Source of the DNA: JANQEA01 sp964466035
GTDB lineage: Bacteria > Bipolaricaulota > Bipolaricaulia > UBA7950 > UBA9294
Direction: 5' to 3'
Assembly (NCBI GenBank): GCA_964466035.1
Contig: CAYXLR010000005.1
Location: 1 to 64,000 of the forward strand
Length of the DNA: 64,000 nt
Made by a program: the position numbers and the translations under genes. The notes under the pieces were generated by a model. The model saw nothing but the letters and a program-made list of their open reading frames with translations, was not told the origin of the DNA and searched no databases. Shown in pieces: positions 25,060 to 33,374 of the stretch (positions are counted from its first letter, which is position 1; every line of letters begins with the position of its first letter).

Positions 25060-25809
25060 ATGCCTTTCCTGGACATGAAGGGGGTCACCAAAGAGTACAA
25101 GCTCGGGAAGACGATCGTCCGGGCTCTTCGCGGCCTCGATCTCGAGATCCGCAGCGGCGAGATCGTCGCGATCATGGGGCCGTCCGGTTCCGGCAAGTCG
25201 ACGCTGATGCACATCCTGGGCGCGCTCGACACGCCGACCGACGGATCGGCGACGATCGACGGCCAGAATCTCCAGGAGTTGAAGGAACGGCAGCTCGTCA
25301 CGCTGCGGGGAAAACGCGTCGGCTTCGTCTTCCAGACGTTCAACCTGATCCAGACGCTCTCCGCGCAACGGAACGTCGAGCTGCCGATGATCTTCCAGGG
25401 CGTCCGGAGGTCCGCGAGGGCGAGGCGCGCACGGGAGCTGCTCGAAAAGGTCGGCCTGGCGGATCGCGTGCGACACAAGCCGAGCGAGCTGTCCGGCGGC
25501 GAGCGTCAACGGGTCGCGATCGCTCGCGCGCTGGCGAACGATCCGGAGATCATCCTCGCCGACGAGCCGACCGGGAACCTGGACACGGAGACCGGAGGCC
25601 CGATCCTCGCATTGCTGAAGGAGCTGAGCGTTCGGGACGGAAAGACGGTCATCCTGGTCACCCACGATCCCGATGCCGCCGCGATCGCCGATCGAATCAT
25701 CCGACTGCGAGACGGATGCGTGTCGACCGCCGGTCGACACGTAGGCGAAGAAGCCGAAGCTTCTTCGCCTCACGACTCCGCTGAAGGCGGAGGTGATTCC
25801 CGTGCGTAA
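25060..25809 (+). CDS. ABC transporter ATP-binding protein, MacB/LolD type
   Basis: 249 residues. Walker A is GPSGSGKST near 38, the Q-loop is in FVFQTFNLIQTLSA, the signature is LSGGERQRVAIARAL near 142 and Walker B IILADEPTGNLD near 164, followed by the H-loop VTHDP. ADEPTGNLD is diagnostic for the MacB/LolD/FtsE group that powers mechanotransmission permeases. Relatives end near residue 225; the extra tail GRHVGEEAEASSPHDS is encoded by perfect hairpins. The gene overlaps its permease by a few nucleotides. Confidence 0.93.
   Translation: MPFLDMKGVTKEYKLGKTIVRALRGLDLEIRSGEIVAIMGPSGSGKSTLMHILGALDTPTDGSATIDGQNLQELKERQLVTLRGKRVGFVFQTFNLIQTLSAQRNVELPMIFQGVRRSARARRARELLEKVGLADRVRHKPSELSGGERQRVAIARALANDPEIILADEPTGNLDTETGGPILALLKELSVRDGKTVILVTHDPDAAAIADRIIRLRDGCVSTAGRHVGEEAEASSPHDSAEGGGDSRA
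25719..25792. repeat. Three consecutive inverted repeats at the MacB-type ATPase C-terminus
   Basis: CGTGTCGACC (25719-25728) with GGTCGACACG (25732-25741); AGGCGAAGAAGC (25743-25754) with GCTTCTTCGCCT (25759-25770), loop CGAA; CTCCGC (25776-25781) with GCGGAG (25787-25792). All are perfect. The last right arm contains part of the GGAGG ribosome site of the permease gene. Confidence 0.92.
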
Positions 25810-27070
25810 GCTGTTGGACTTCCTGCAACTCGCCGGGCAGAGCATCATGCACCGGCGCTTGCGAAGCTGGCTGACCGTCATCGGCGTCTTCATCGGGATC
25901 ACCGCCGTCGTTGCGCTGATCTCCATCGGGCTCGGCCTCGACCGAACGATCAAGGAGCAGGTCGCCGGCGTCTTCGGCGTCGACACGTTTGTCATCTTGG
26001 ACGAAGACACGTTCGGATCGGACAGCCACGGGGGGACCGCCGAGGAGTACGCACTCGACCTCGACCTCCTCCGATCGATCGAGGGGGTCAAGGTCGCCGC
26101 GGCGCTGCGCGAGCACAACGGATACGTGGAGGGGGGAATCGACGAAGAAGGGAACCGAATTCCGGGGATCTTCCCCGTGATGGGCCTGTCTCCAGAGCTG
26201 ATGACCGAATTCGAATCGTTCACCGGGGATCTCGAACTGATGCCCGGAGGGCGACTGTTCGAGCCCGGCGACGTCGAGGTGGCGGTGCTCGACTACGAGG
26301 TCGCGCAGCGACTCGGCGTCGAGGTCGGAGACACGATCCTCGTCGCCGGCGACGGGAGCGCAGAGCTGAACCTGGAGATCATCGGAATCATGGCCCCGGC
26401 CGAGGAGGAGGCCGATTCCGGGGCCGGGTTCGGCGTCCGGTTCAGCACGAGCTCCGAGGGAGACACGATCAGCGTCCCGTACGACACGATGGAGCTGCTC
26501 TGGGGGCCCGCCGACGACGTGCTGGTGACGCTGGTAAAGACCGAGTCCGGCTACGACGTCGACGAGGTCGCCGATCGCGCCGAAGAGACGCTCAAGGAGC
26601 GCGGCTCCGACATCACCGCGGTGACGTACAACGACATCAGCGAGGCGATCGGAACGGTAACGTCGACGGTCAGCGCGTTCCTCGCCGGAATCGCCGGGAT
26701 TTCGCTTCTCGTCGGCGGGGTCGGGGTGATGAACACGATGTTCACCTCGGTCCTCGAGCGAACGAAGGAGATCGGGGTGATGAAGGCGGTCGGCGCGAAG
26801 AACGTCCACGTGTGGACGATCTTCCTGATCGAGTCCGGCCTGATGGGCCTCGTCGGCGGCATCGTCGGGACGGTCCTCGGGCTCGGGCTGAGCGCCCTTG
26901 CCTCCGTCTTCATCGGCCGCTTCTTCGACGTGGAGCTGATCGTGGTGGCGAGCCCGGCCCTGATCATCATCACCCTGCTCGGCTCGTTCGCCCTCGGCGC
27001 GCTCGCCGGGCTGTGGCCCGCGTGGCGGGCGTCGAAGCTCCCGGTCGTCGACGCGCTGCGGTACGAGTAG
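25802..27070 (+). CDS. ABC transporter permease, MacB/FtsX family
   Basis: About 422 residues. One N-terminal membrane helix (LTVIGVFIGITAVVALISIG), a large extracytoplasmic MacB-PCD-like domain (about 45-285), then three C-terminal helices including GISLLVGGVGVMNTMFTSVLER and GLVGGIVGTVLGLGLS; the ending GLWPAWRASKLPVVDALRYE is the family hallmark. GTG 25802 is preferred because GGAGGTG lies 8 nt upstream; GTG 25793 is inside that site. With the ATPase it should form a homodimeric mechanotransmission system acting on periplasmic peptides, lipids or lipoproteins. Confidence 0.92.
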   Translation: MRKLLDFLQLAGQSIMHRRLRSWLTVIGVFIGITAVVALISIGLGLDRTIKEQVAGVFGVDTFVILDEDTFGSDSHGGTAEEYALDLDLLRSIEGVKVAAALREHNGYVEGGIDEEGNRIPGIFPVMGLSPELMTEFESFTGDLELMPGGRLFEPGDVEVAVLDYEVAQRLGVEVGDTILVAGDGSAELNLEIIGIMAPAEEEADSGAGFGVRFSTSSEGDTISVPYDTMELLWGPADDVLVTLVKTESGYDVDEVADRAEETLKERGSDITAVTYNDISEAIGTVTSTVSAFLAGIAGISLLVGGVGVMNTMFTSVLERTKEIGVMKAVGAKNVHVWTIFLIESGLMGLVGGIVGTVLGLGLSALASVFIGRFFDVELIVVASPALIIITLLGSFALGALAGLWPAWRASKLPVVDALRYE

Positions 27071-27252
27071 ACGGACCGCCCGAAGACCGCGGACACAGTA
27101 CGAGACACCGACTCCAAGCGATCGACGTCCGGAACGGAGCCGTCGGCGTAGGATCGGATCGATCCGAAAGGCTCCCGGAGAGCCCGCGATTCCGATCTGC
27201 CCGCTTCGCTGGACGAAGCGTTCGGTCCCCTCGCCGACGGTCCGGCTCCGAC

Positions 27253-27281
27253 TTGACAAAACGCCACGTTCGCGATAAATT
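27253..27281 (+). promoter_or_regulatory. Consensus sigma70 promoter of the iclR-TRAP-uronate operon
   Basis: A perfect -35 TTGACA (27253-27258), a 17-nt spacer and -10 TAAATT (27276-27281), just before the palindrome at 27288. It lies in the 255-nt spacer after the MacB permease, otherwise empty. Confidence 0.8.
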
Positions 27282-27287
27282 GACAGT

Positions 27288-27306
27288 CTGTCGATATAGT
27301 CGACAG
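27288..27306. promoter_or_regulatory. Palindromic operator, probable IclR autoregulatory site
   Basis: CTGTCGA (27288-27294), five bases TATAG, then TCGACAG (27300-27306). It begins 6 nt downstream of the -10 box and 20 nt before the IclR start, where a bound dimer would block initiation. Confidence 0.7.
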
Positions 27307-27325
27307 CACAGCTCGAAGGAGACGG

Positions 27326-28117
27326 ATGGACGGCAACTCGAGCTACGTCAACAAGTCGCTGGATCGTGCGCTTCGACTCCTGGACCTGTTTGACGATTCG
27401 CACATTCACCTCACCGCCTCGGACATCGCAGAGCTACTCGGTACGACACGCGCCACCATCTATCCGACGCTCCACACGCTCTTCGCACACGGGTACCTCG
27501 ACCGGGACGATCAAGGGCGGTACGTCCTCGGGATGAAGTTGGTGGAGCGAAGCGGTGAGAAGCTCGCCCATCTGGACGTTCGCCAGATCGCGCGGGGGCC
27601 GCTTCGCGAACTCGCACGAAGGCTCGGCGCAAACGCGCACCTGGCGACGTTGCACGGCAACGAGGTCCTCTACTTGGAGCGGGAGGAGGGGCGGCCGACG
27701 GTGACGCTCCACGAAGTCGTCGGCCGTCGCGTCTCTCCGCACTGCACGGCCCTCGGGAAGAGCCTGCTGGCGTTCCTTCCGGACGAGGACCGAACGCGGA
27801 TCGCCCGCAGCCTCGACTACGTTCAACACACGCCGAGCACGATCACCGATCCGGAGGACTTCCTTGAGGAGCTCGATCTCGTGCGGACGCGAGGGTACGC
27901 GCTCGAAGTCGAGGAGTTCCACCTGGGAAGCGCGTGTATCTCGGCTCCGGTCCGCGGGCTCGACGGCCGCGTCGTTGGCGCGATCAGCGTGTCGATGGCG
28001 ACGGAGGACCTGTCGGCACGCGAACCCGACGAGCGCGCCGCGAGCATCCTCGACGCAGCTGCGGCCATATCCGGTGCCCTCGGGTATCGGGAAGGGACGT
28101 TTGAACCCCGGGAATAG
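27326..28117 (+). CDS. IclR-family transcriptional regulator (KdgR-like role)
   Basis: 263 residues. The wHTH is at 10-65 (SLDRALRLLDLFDDS, then LTASDIAELLGTTRATIYPTLHTLFAHGYLDRD). The effector domain shows RRVSPHCTALGKSLLAF and the C-terminal RGYALEVEEFHLGSACISAPV, both typical of IclR ligand sites. IclR members such as KdgR repress pectin and uronate catabolism until KDG binds. It heads a same-strand cluster of TRAP transporter and KDG-pathway genes, so a KDG-responsive repressor is the natural inference. ATG 27326 follows GAAGGAGAC. Confidence 0.9.
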   Translation: MDGNSSYVNKSLDRALRLLDLFDDSHIHLTASDIAELLGTTRATIYPTLHTLFAHGYLDRDDQGRYVLGMKLVERSGEKLAHLDVRQIARGPLRELARRLGANAHLATLHGNEVLYLEREEGRPTVTLHEVVGRRVSPHCTALGKSLLAFLPDEDRTRIARSLDYVQHTPSTITDPEDFLEELDLVRTRGYALEVEEFHLGSACISAPVRGLDGRVVGAISVSMATEDLSAREPDERAASILDAAAAISGALGYREGTFEPRE

Positions 28118-28207
28118 GGAGGTGATGCTGGGAAGCGGTTCTTCACTAGATCTTCGGTGGAAGTCAAGCAGTCGCACGCACAGGGGAGACACAAGGAGGT
28201 AGATGGT

Positions 28208-29191
28208 ATGCGCAGGTATGCAGTTCTCACTCTAGGTTTGGTCCTGTTGCTCGGGACGTGCGTCGTCGGTGCCGACTACACGATGACGATCGGTCACTCG
28301 CAACCGGAGACGTCGGCGCGGCACAAGGCGCTCCTGTTCTTCGAGGAGATCGTCGAGAAGGCGTCCGAGGGAGCGATCGATGTCGAGGTGTTCCCGGGCG
28401 GTCAGCTCGGAACCGAGGCGGAGGTCATGGAAGCGGTTCAGCTGGGCGTCGTGCAGGCGACCGAGGGCGGCAAGTTCGAGGTCGCCACGGCGACGTACCT
28501 GCTGTACACGCTCCCGTTCCTCTTCGACTCGCCGGAGCAGGCGCTCGAGGTCATGCGCAGCGACACCGGCGACCGGATCAACGCGGAGGCGGAGGCCAAC
28601 GGCTACTACGTCCCGGCGTGCGGGATCGCCGGCGGCTTCCGACAGTGGACGAACAACGTGCGGCCGATCACGTGCACGGCGGACATGGTCGGGCTCAAGA
28701 TGCGCACGCCTGGGATCGACTCCATCATGCGGACGTTCGACGCGATGGAGGCGAACCGGCAGTCAATCCCGTACGTCGACGTCTACGTCGCTCTCAGGCA
28801 GGGGGTCTGCGACGGGCAGGAGAATCCCTACTCGAACATCGCGCAGATGAAGTTCTACGAGGTGCAGACGTACCTGACGGTGTCCAACTACCAGGTGCAT
28901 CCGAACCCGTTCTTCATCAACCTCGCGTGGTACGAGTCGCTTCCCGACGAGCTGCAGAAGATCGTGACGTACGCGGCGAGAGTCGCGATGATCTACAACG
29001 ACACGATCTGGCTCGCGGAGGAGATGGACGCGTACGAGATCATCGCAGCGAACCTCGAAGTCAACGTCCTCAGCGACGAGGCGCGAGCCGCGTTCGCCGA
29101 GAAGGTGCAGCCGGTCTGGCAGTACTACCTCGACGAAGGAACGTTCTCGCAGGAGTTGCTCGATTCGGTCCTCGCCTACGTCGGCGGCTGA
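28208..29191 (+). CDS. dctP: TRAP transporter substrate-binding protein
   Basis: 327 residues with a signal peptide (MRRYAVLTLGLVLLLGTCVVGA). The DctP fold is evident from IEVFPGGQLG-type sequence (IDVEVFPGGQLGTEAEVM), LPFLFDSPEQALEVM, MVGLKMRTPG with the carboxylate-binding Arg, and DGQENPYSNI. It binds an organic acid in the periplasm and delivers it to DctQM. AAGGAGGT sits 7 nt before ATG 28208. Its position before uronate-pathway genes suggests a uronate or unsaturated uronide ligand. A hairpin separates it from dctQ. Confidence 0.93.
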   Translation: MRRYAVLTLGLVLLLGTCVVGADYTMTIGHSQPETSARHKALLFFEEIVEKASEGAIDVEVFPGGQLGTEAEVMEAVQLGVVQATEGGKFEVATATYLLYTLPFLFDSPEQALEVMRSDTGDRINAEAEANGYYVPACGIAGGFRQWTNNVRPITCTADMVGLKMRTPGIDSIMRTFDAMEANRQSIPYVDVYVALRQGVCDGQENPYSNIAQMKFYEVQTYLTVSNYQVHPNPFFINLAWYESLPDELQKIVTYAARVAMIYNDTIWLAEEMDAYEIIAANLEVNVLSDEARAAFAEKVQPVWQYYLDEGTFSQELLDSVLAYVGG

Positions 29192-29208
29192 TCCTCGAGC
29201 AAGGGTTG

Positions 29209-29238
29209 GGGGCACAGGTCCGTTTGGGCCTGTGCCCC
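29209..29238 (+). terminator. Hairpin between dctP and dctQ (attenuator or mRNA-stabilising element)
   Basis: GGGGCACAGG (29209-29218) pairs perfectly with CCTGTGCCCC (29229-29238), loop 10. No T-run follows, so it is more likely a partial attenuator or 3' protecting structure that keeps dctP message in excess over dctQM, as needed for binding-protein stoichiometry. Confidence 0.6.
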
Positions 29239-29286
29239 GTCACTGCCTCCGTGGGCGTGCGCCGCGAAGACAGGGGAGGATTCTAG

Positions 29287-29784
29287 ATGAAGTGGAAGCA
29301 CCGGGCAAAGGTCTGGCTGGACAGGCTCCTTGACGGCGCCGTCGGAGCGGCCTTCTTCGGGATGGCGATCCTCATCATCCTTCTCGTCATCCTCCGGTAC
29401 TTCTTCAACTCGTCGGTGCCCGGCGGAAACGAGATGTTGCGCTTCGCGTTTATGTACACGACGTTCCTGGGCGCCGCCGTCCTGCTCGGCCGGGACGAGC
29501 ACATCGCGATCCATCTCGCGACGAAGCGGCTCCCGCCGGCGGCGCGGCGCGCGGTCGCCGCGTTCGGGAATCTCGCCATCGTGGCCCTTCACGTGTACCT
29601 CATGGTCCTCAGCTTCCGGTGGATCGCCGTCGCCGGCGGCAACATGGCCGAGGAGCTGAAGTTCCCGCTTCGCTACATCCAGATCGCCCTTCCGATCGGC
29701 TGTGGCCTCGCGGTGCTGTACGCACTCAACAACGCGTTCGACGCGCTCTTCGATCGCAATCGGGGGAAGGAGCGGCCGGAGTGA
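29287..29784 (+). CDS. dctQ: TRAP transporter small permease subunit
   Basis: 165 residues with four hydrophobic helices: AAFFGMAILIILLVILRYFF, the helix around MLRFAFMYTTFLGAAVLL, LAIVALHVYLMVLSF and LPIGCGLAVLYALN. The EMLRFAFMYTTFLGAA pattern near residue 45 is typical of DctQ, which bridges the binding protein and the large permease. ATG 29287 follows GGGAGGATTCTAG. It overlaps dctM by 4 nt. Confidence 0.92.
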   Translation: MKWKHRAKVWLDRLLDGAVGAAFFGMAILIILLVILRYFFNSSVPGGNEMLRFAFMYTTFLGAAVLLGRDEHIAIHLATKRLPPAARRAVAAFGNLAIVALHVYLMVLSFRWIAVAGGNMAEELKFPLRYIQIALPIGCGLAVLYALNNAFDALFDRNRGKERPE

Positions 29785-31058
29785 TCGTCCTGTTCGGCTC
29801 CCTGCTCGGTCTGCTGGTTCTGGGCGTGCCGATCGCCTACTCGCTCGCCCTCTCGGCCGTCCTGTACTTCCTGATCTATCAGCCGAACCTCGTCGGGATC
29901 CTGCCGCTTCGAACGTTCTGGGGGACCGATTCGTTCGCGATGATCGCCCTGCCGCTGTTCGTCCTGATGGGGCTCCTGATGAACCGAGGCGGCATCACCC
30001 GGCGGATCATCGACTTCGGTTGCATCTTCGTGGGGCGGATCCGGGGCGGGCTGGCGGTCGTGAACGTCATCGCCAGCATGATCTTCGGCGGGATCTCCGG
30101 CTCGTCCGTCTCCGACACCGCGTCGATCGGCGCGGTCCTGATCCCGGAGATGACGAAAAAGGGGTACAAGAAGACGACGGCCACCGGGATCACGGTGGCG
30201 TCCTCGACGATGGGAATGATCATCCCTCCGAGCATCCCGATGGTCATCTTCGGAGTCGCGTCGGGGGCGTCGATCGGGAAGCTGTTCTGGGCCGGAGCGA
30301 TTCCCGGCGTGATGATCGGGCTGATCATGATCGGGATCGCGGTGGTCCTGGCGTACCGTGGGAAGTGGCCGATAGAGCGGATCCAGATCACGTTCGGGGA
30401 GTTCCTCCGACGCACCGGCCGGGCGATCCCGGCGCTTCTCATGCCGATCGCCGTCGTCGGCACGATCACGTTCGGGATCGCGACGCCGACCGAGGCGGCC
30501 GGCATGGGAGTTCTCTACGCGTTCGTCGTCGGCTTCTTCTTCTACCGGGAGCTGAAGCTGAAGGCGATTCCGGCGCTGATCAAGCAGAGCATCCTGATCA
30601 GCGCCACGATCATGATCATCACGACGTTCTCGCGACTGTACACGTGGATCCTCGTCAAGGAACACGTCCCGCTGGCGATCACCAGCTTCCTCTCTTCGAT
30701 GCACGTCCCGAGCTACGCGGTGCTGTTGATGTTCTCGGCGCTGCTGTTCTTCGTGGGGGACTTCATCGACGTCGGGCCGGCGATCCTGCTGCTGACGCCG
30801 ATCCTGCTCCCCGCGTTCCAGGCGATGGGCATCAGCGCGATCCAGTTCGGGGCGGTGCTGATCGTCGGCCTCGCCGTCGGCCTCGCCACCCCGCCGGTCG
30901 GGCAGTGCCTCAACGTGGCAAATAAGATCGCGGGGTTGGAGCTGACGGACACGTTCGTCGCGGCGCTGCCGTTTCTCGTCGCGAACTTCGCCGTGATGAT
31001 CCTGGTGTCGATCCTGCCCGTGTTGAGCGAGTGGCTCCCAGGGATCCTGTTCCGATGA
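29781..31058 (+). CDS. dctM: TRAP transporter large permease subunit
   Basis: 425 residues, the full length of DctM, with about twelve hydrophobic segments. Family signatures include LPLFVLMGLLMNRGGITRRI, ASMIFGGISGSSVSDTASIG, IPPSIPMVIFGVASGASIG and VGLATPPVGQCLNVA. It forms the sodium-driven translocation channel in the inner membrane. GTG 29781 lies inside the end of dctQ (GTGA overlap), so the two are coupled. The isomerase gene follows after 22 nt. Confidence 0.94.
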   Translation: MIVLFGSLLGLLVLGVPIAYSLALSAVLYFLIYQPNLVGILPLRTFWGTDSFAMIALPLFVLMGLLMNRGGITRRIIDFGCIFVGRIRGGLAVVNVIASMIFGGISGSSVSDTASIGAVLIPEMTKKGYKKTTATGITVASSTMGMIIPPSIPMVIFGVASGASIGKLFWAGAIPGVMIGLIMIGIAVVLAYRGKWPIERIQITFGEFLRRTGRAIPALLMPIAVVGTITFGIATPTEAAGMGVLYAFVVGFFFYRELKLKAIPALIKQSILISATIMIITTFSRLYTWILVKEHVPLAITSFLSSMHVPSYAVLLMFSALLFFVGDFIDVGPAILLLTPILLPAFQAMGISAIQFGAVLIVGLAVGLATPPVGQCLNVANKIAGLELTDTFVAALPFLVANFAVMILVSILPVLSEWLPGILFR

Positions 31059-31080
31059 GCATCGAGGAGATGAAAGGAGC

Positions 31081-31923
31081 ATGACCATGTACTTCGATCG
31101 AGTCGAGTCCCAGATCGGGTTGAACCCGCTGGGGGAGAATCCGTGTCGGCTGCTGGACTTCGCGAAGGTGGTGCTGGAGCCCGGCGGGGAGTACGAAGGG
31201 AACACGGGAGACGCGGAGGCGCTGCTCGTCGTCCTGTCCGGTCAGGCGAACGTCACCGCGTGCGGCGTCGAGCACGCGAACGTCGGCGGGCGTCCCAACG
31301 CGTTCTCGGGAAAGCCGCACGCGGTCTACATGCCGCCGGACTGCGCGTACCGCGTCGCGGTGCCGAAGGACGGACGTCGATTCGAGGCGGCGCTTCCGAT
31401 GGCAAAAGCGGACGACGGCTCCGCGCCGTTTCTGATCGAGCCGGACCAGGTCCGATCGGGAAAGTGGGGGATCTCGAACTTCTCGCGCAAGTACCACCAG
31501 ATCCTGGTCCAGGGGCAGCACCCCGGCCGTCGGGTCCATCGCCTGATCGTCGGCGAGACGTTCACGCCGTCCGGGAACTGGTCGACCTATCCGCCGCACC
31601 GGCACGAGCACGACGACCCGCCGCACGAGGTGTTCATGGAGGAGATGTACTACTTCCGCGTCGCGCCGGACGACGGGTGGGGGCTCGCCAAGTACTACAC
31701 GGACGACGGGAGCATCGACGACGTGTACACGGTGAAGGACGACACGATCCTGATGATGCCGAAGGGGTACCACACCGTGGTCTCGGCGCCCGGCTACACG
31801 ACGTACTACCTGTGGTTCCTCGCCGGGAACACGCGCACCCAGGCCACCGTGGACGACCCGAACGTCGGATGGGTCGGCCGAGCGATCCCGATGATCCGCA
31901 ACATCGAGGAGAACCTCTCATGA
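31081..31923 (+). CDS. iolB: 5-deoxy-glucuronate isomerase family protein (IolB/KduI superfamily)
   Basis: 280 residues, double-cupin isomerase. The metal site and family signature are in SGNWSTYPPHRHEHDDPPHE and MEEMYYFR, with YTDDGSIDDVYTVKDD and MPKGYHTVVSAPGY; these match IolB closely and KduI only distantly. IolB normally isomerises 5-deoxy-glucuronate in inositol degradation, but no other iol genes are here. It sits between a TRAP transporter and KduD, exactly where KduI (5-keto-4-deoxyuronate isomerase) is expected, so it probably supplies that reaction. ATG 31081 follows GAAAGGAGC and the stop overlaps kduD. Confidence 0.88.
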   Translation: MTMYFDRVESQIGLNPLGENPCRLLDFAKVVLEPGGEYEGNTGDAEALLVVLSGQANVTACGVEHANVGGRPNAFSGKPHAVYMPPDCAYRVAVPKDGRRFEAALPMAKADDGSAPFLIEPDQVRSGKWGISNFSRKYHQILVQGQHPGRRVHRLIVGETFTPSGNWSTYPPHRHEHDDPPHEVFMEEMYYFRVAPDDGWGLAKYYTDDGSIDDVYTVKDDTILMMPKGYHTVVSAPGYTTYYLWFLAGNTRTQATVDDPNVGWVGRAIPMIRNIEENLS

Positions 31924-32684
31924 TCCTCGACGCGTTCAAGCTGGAAGGGAAGATCGCGATCGTCACCGGCGCGGCGCGCGGGCTCGGCCAGGGGATGGCG
32001 GTCGGCCTCGCCGAGGCGGGCGCGGACGTCCTCGGCGTCGACGTCCTGTCGCCGCTCGACGAGACGCGGGGCCGGATCGAGGCGGTCGGACGGCGGTTCG
32101 TGGAGGTCGAGGCCGACCTCTCCGGTACGTCGGACATCGACCGAATCCTGAAGACGGCGGAGGAGGAGCTCGGAGGATTCGACATTCTCGTGAACAACGC
32201 CGGGATCATCCGGAGGCATCCGGCGCACGAGTTCCCGGTCGAGGACTGGGACGTCGTGATGAACGTCAACCTGCGCACGCTGTTCTTCCTCACCCAGGCG
32301 TTCGGCAAGGCGCTGATCGACGCGAAGCGTCCGGGAAAGGTGATCAACGTCTGCTCGATGCTGTCCTACTCTGGGGGCATCCTCGTCGCTCCGTACACCG
32401 CGAGCAAGAGCGCGGTGGCGGGGATCACCCGGCTTCTCGGCAACGAGTGGGCGCCGCACGGCATCAACGTCAACGGCATCGCGCCGGGATACATGGCCAC
32501 GGACAACACGGCCCCGCTTCGCGCCGACCCGGAGCGGAGCCGCGAGATCCTCTCCCGCGTGCCGATGGATCGGTGGGGCACCCCGGAGGACCTCTGCGGC
32601 GCCGTCGTCTTCCTCGCCTCCAAGGCGTCCGACTACATCACCGGAACGATCGTGCGCGTCGACGGAGGCTGGTTGACGCGATAG
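31920..32684 (+). CDS. kduD: 2-dehydro-3-deoxy-D-gluconate 5-dehydrogenase (SDR family)
   Basis: 254 residues, matching KduD length. Classical short-chain dehydrogenase: TGAARGLGQGMA cofactor loop near 17, NNAGIIRR near 88, catalytic Ser in CSMLSYSGG and YTASKSAVAG (Tyr and Lys) near 155. The NNAGIIRR and INVNGIAPGYMATDNT stretches are characteristic of KduD. It reduces 3-deoxy-D-glycero-2,5-hexodiulosonate to KDG. ATG 31920 overlaps the isomerase stop by 4 nt. Confidence 0.9.
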   Translation: MILDAFKLEGKIAIVTGAARGLGQGMAVGLAEAGADVLGVDVLSPLDETRGRIEAVGRRFVEVEADLSGTSDIDRILKTAEEELGGFDILVNNAGIIRRHPAHEFPVEDWDVVMNVNLRTLFFLTQAFGKALIDAKRPGKVINVCSMLSYSGGILVAPYTASKSAVAGITRLLGNEWAPHGINVNGIAPGYMATDNTAPLRADPERSREILSRVPMDRWGTPEDLCGAVVFLASKASDYITGTIVRVDGGWLTR

Positions 32685-32708
32685 CGAGCATCCCGAAAGG
32701 AAACGACC

Positions 32709-33374
32709 ATGACAGCCAGCCGGCGGCAGGATCTTATCGAGGAACTGACGAGCGCAAGGGCGGTCGCCGTTCTCCGCGCGAACGGCGCCGCAAACGCCGC
32801 GACCGCGGCCCGCGCGATCCTCGCGGGCGGAGTGCGCGCGATCGAGGTCACGATGACCGTCCCCGATGCGTACGACGTGATGCGTCAGCTCGCCGACGAC
32901 GCGGAGGGCGGCTCGTTGATCCTCGGGGCGGGGACGGTTCTCACGGCCGAGGAGGTGGACGCCTGCGTCGAAGCGGGGGCGCGGTTCATCGTCTCGCCGA
33001 CGTGCTGCCCGGAGGTGATCGCGCGTGCGGTGGACCACGACGTCGTGGCGATCCCGGGCGCGATGACGCCGACGGAGGTCCTCGCCGCCTGGAACCACGG
33101 CGCCGACATGGTGAAGATCTTCCCCGCGGCGCGCCTCGGACCGGAGTACCTCTCCGACCTGCGCGGGCCGCTTCCCGACATCCCGCTGGTGCCGACGGGC
33201 GGAATCACCGACGAGAACGCCCTGGCGTACCTCGACGCCGGCGCGACGCTCCTCTGCTTCGGCTCGTGGCTCGCGGATCGGGCCGCGATGGCGGAGGGCC
33301 GGTTCGACGTCTTGACGGAACGGGCGCGTAGGATCCACGATCTGATCCGCGGCTACGAGGAGGCCCATCGATGA
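32709..33374 (+). CDS. eda: 2-dehydro-3-deoxy-phosphogluconate (KDPG) aldolase
   Basis: 221 residues, normal for Eda. Class I aldolase motifs: AVAVLRANG near 18, GGVRAIEVTMTVP, GAGTVLT, PGAMTPTEV and the Schiff-base lysine in ADMVKIFPAARLG near 136. It splits KDPG into pyruvate and glyceraldehyde 3-phosphate, the last step of the uronate branch. ATG 32709 follows AAAGGAAACG. It overlaps the KDG kinase by 4 nt. Confidence 0.93.
   Translation: MTASRRQDLIEELTSARAVAVLRANGAANAATAARAILAGGVRAIEVTMTVPDAYDVMRQLADDAEGGSLILGAGTVLTAEEVDACVEAGARFIVSPTCCPEVIARAVDHDVVAIPGAMTPTEVLAAWNHGADMVKIFPAARLGPEYLSDLRGPLPDIPLVPTGGITDENALAYLDAGATLLCFGSWLADRAAMAEGRFDVLTERARRIHDLIRGYEEAHR

Noticed and set aside
31081..31923. 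Evidence for inositol catabolism
   Set aside because: The isomerase is IolB-like, but no iolC, iolD, iolE, iolG or iolJ is in the window and all neighbours belong to the uronate-KDG pathway.
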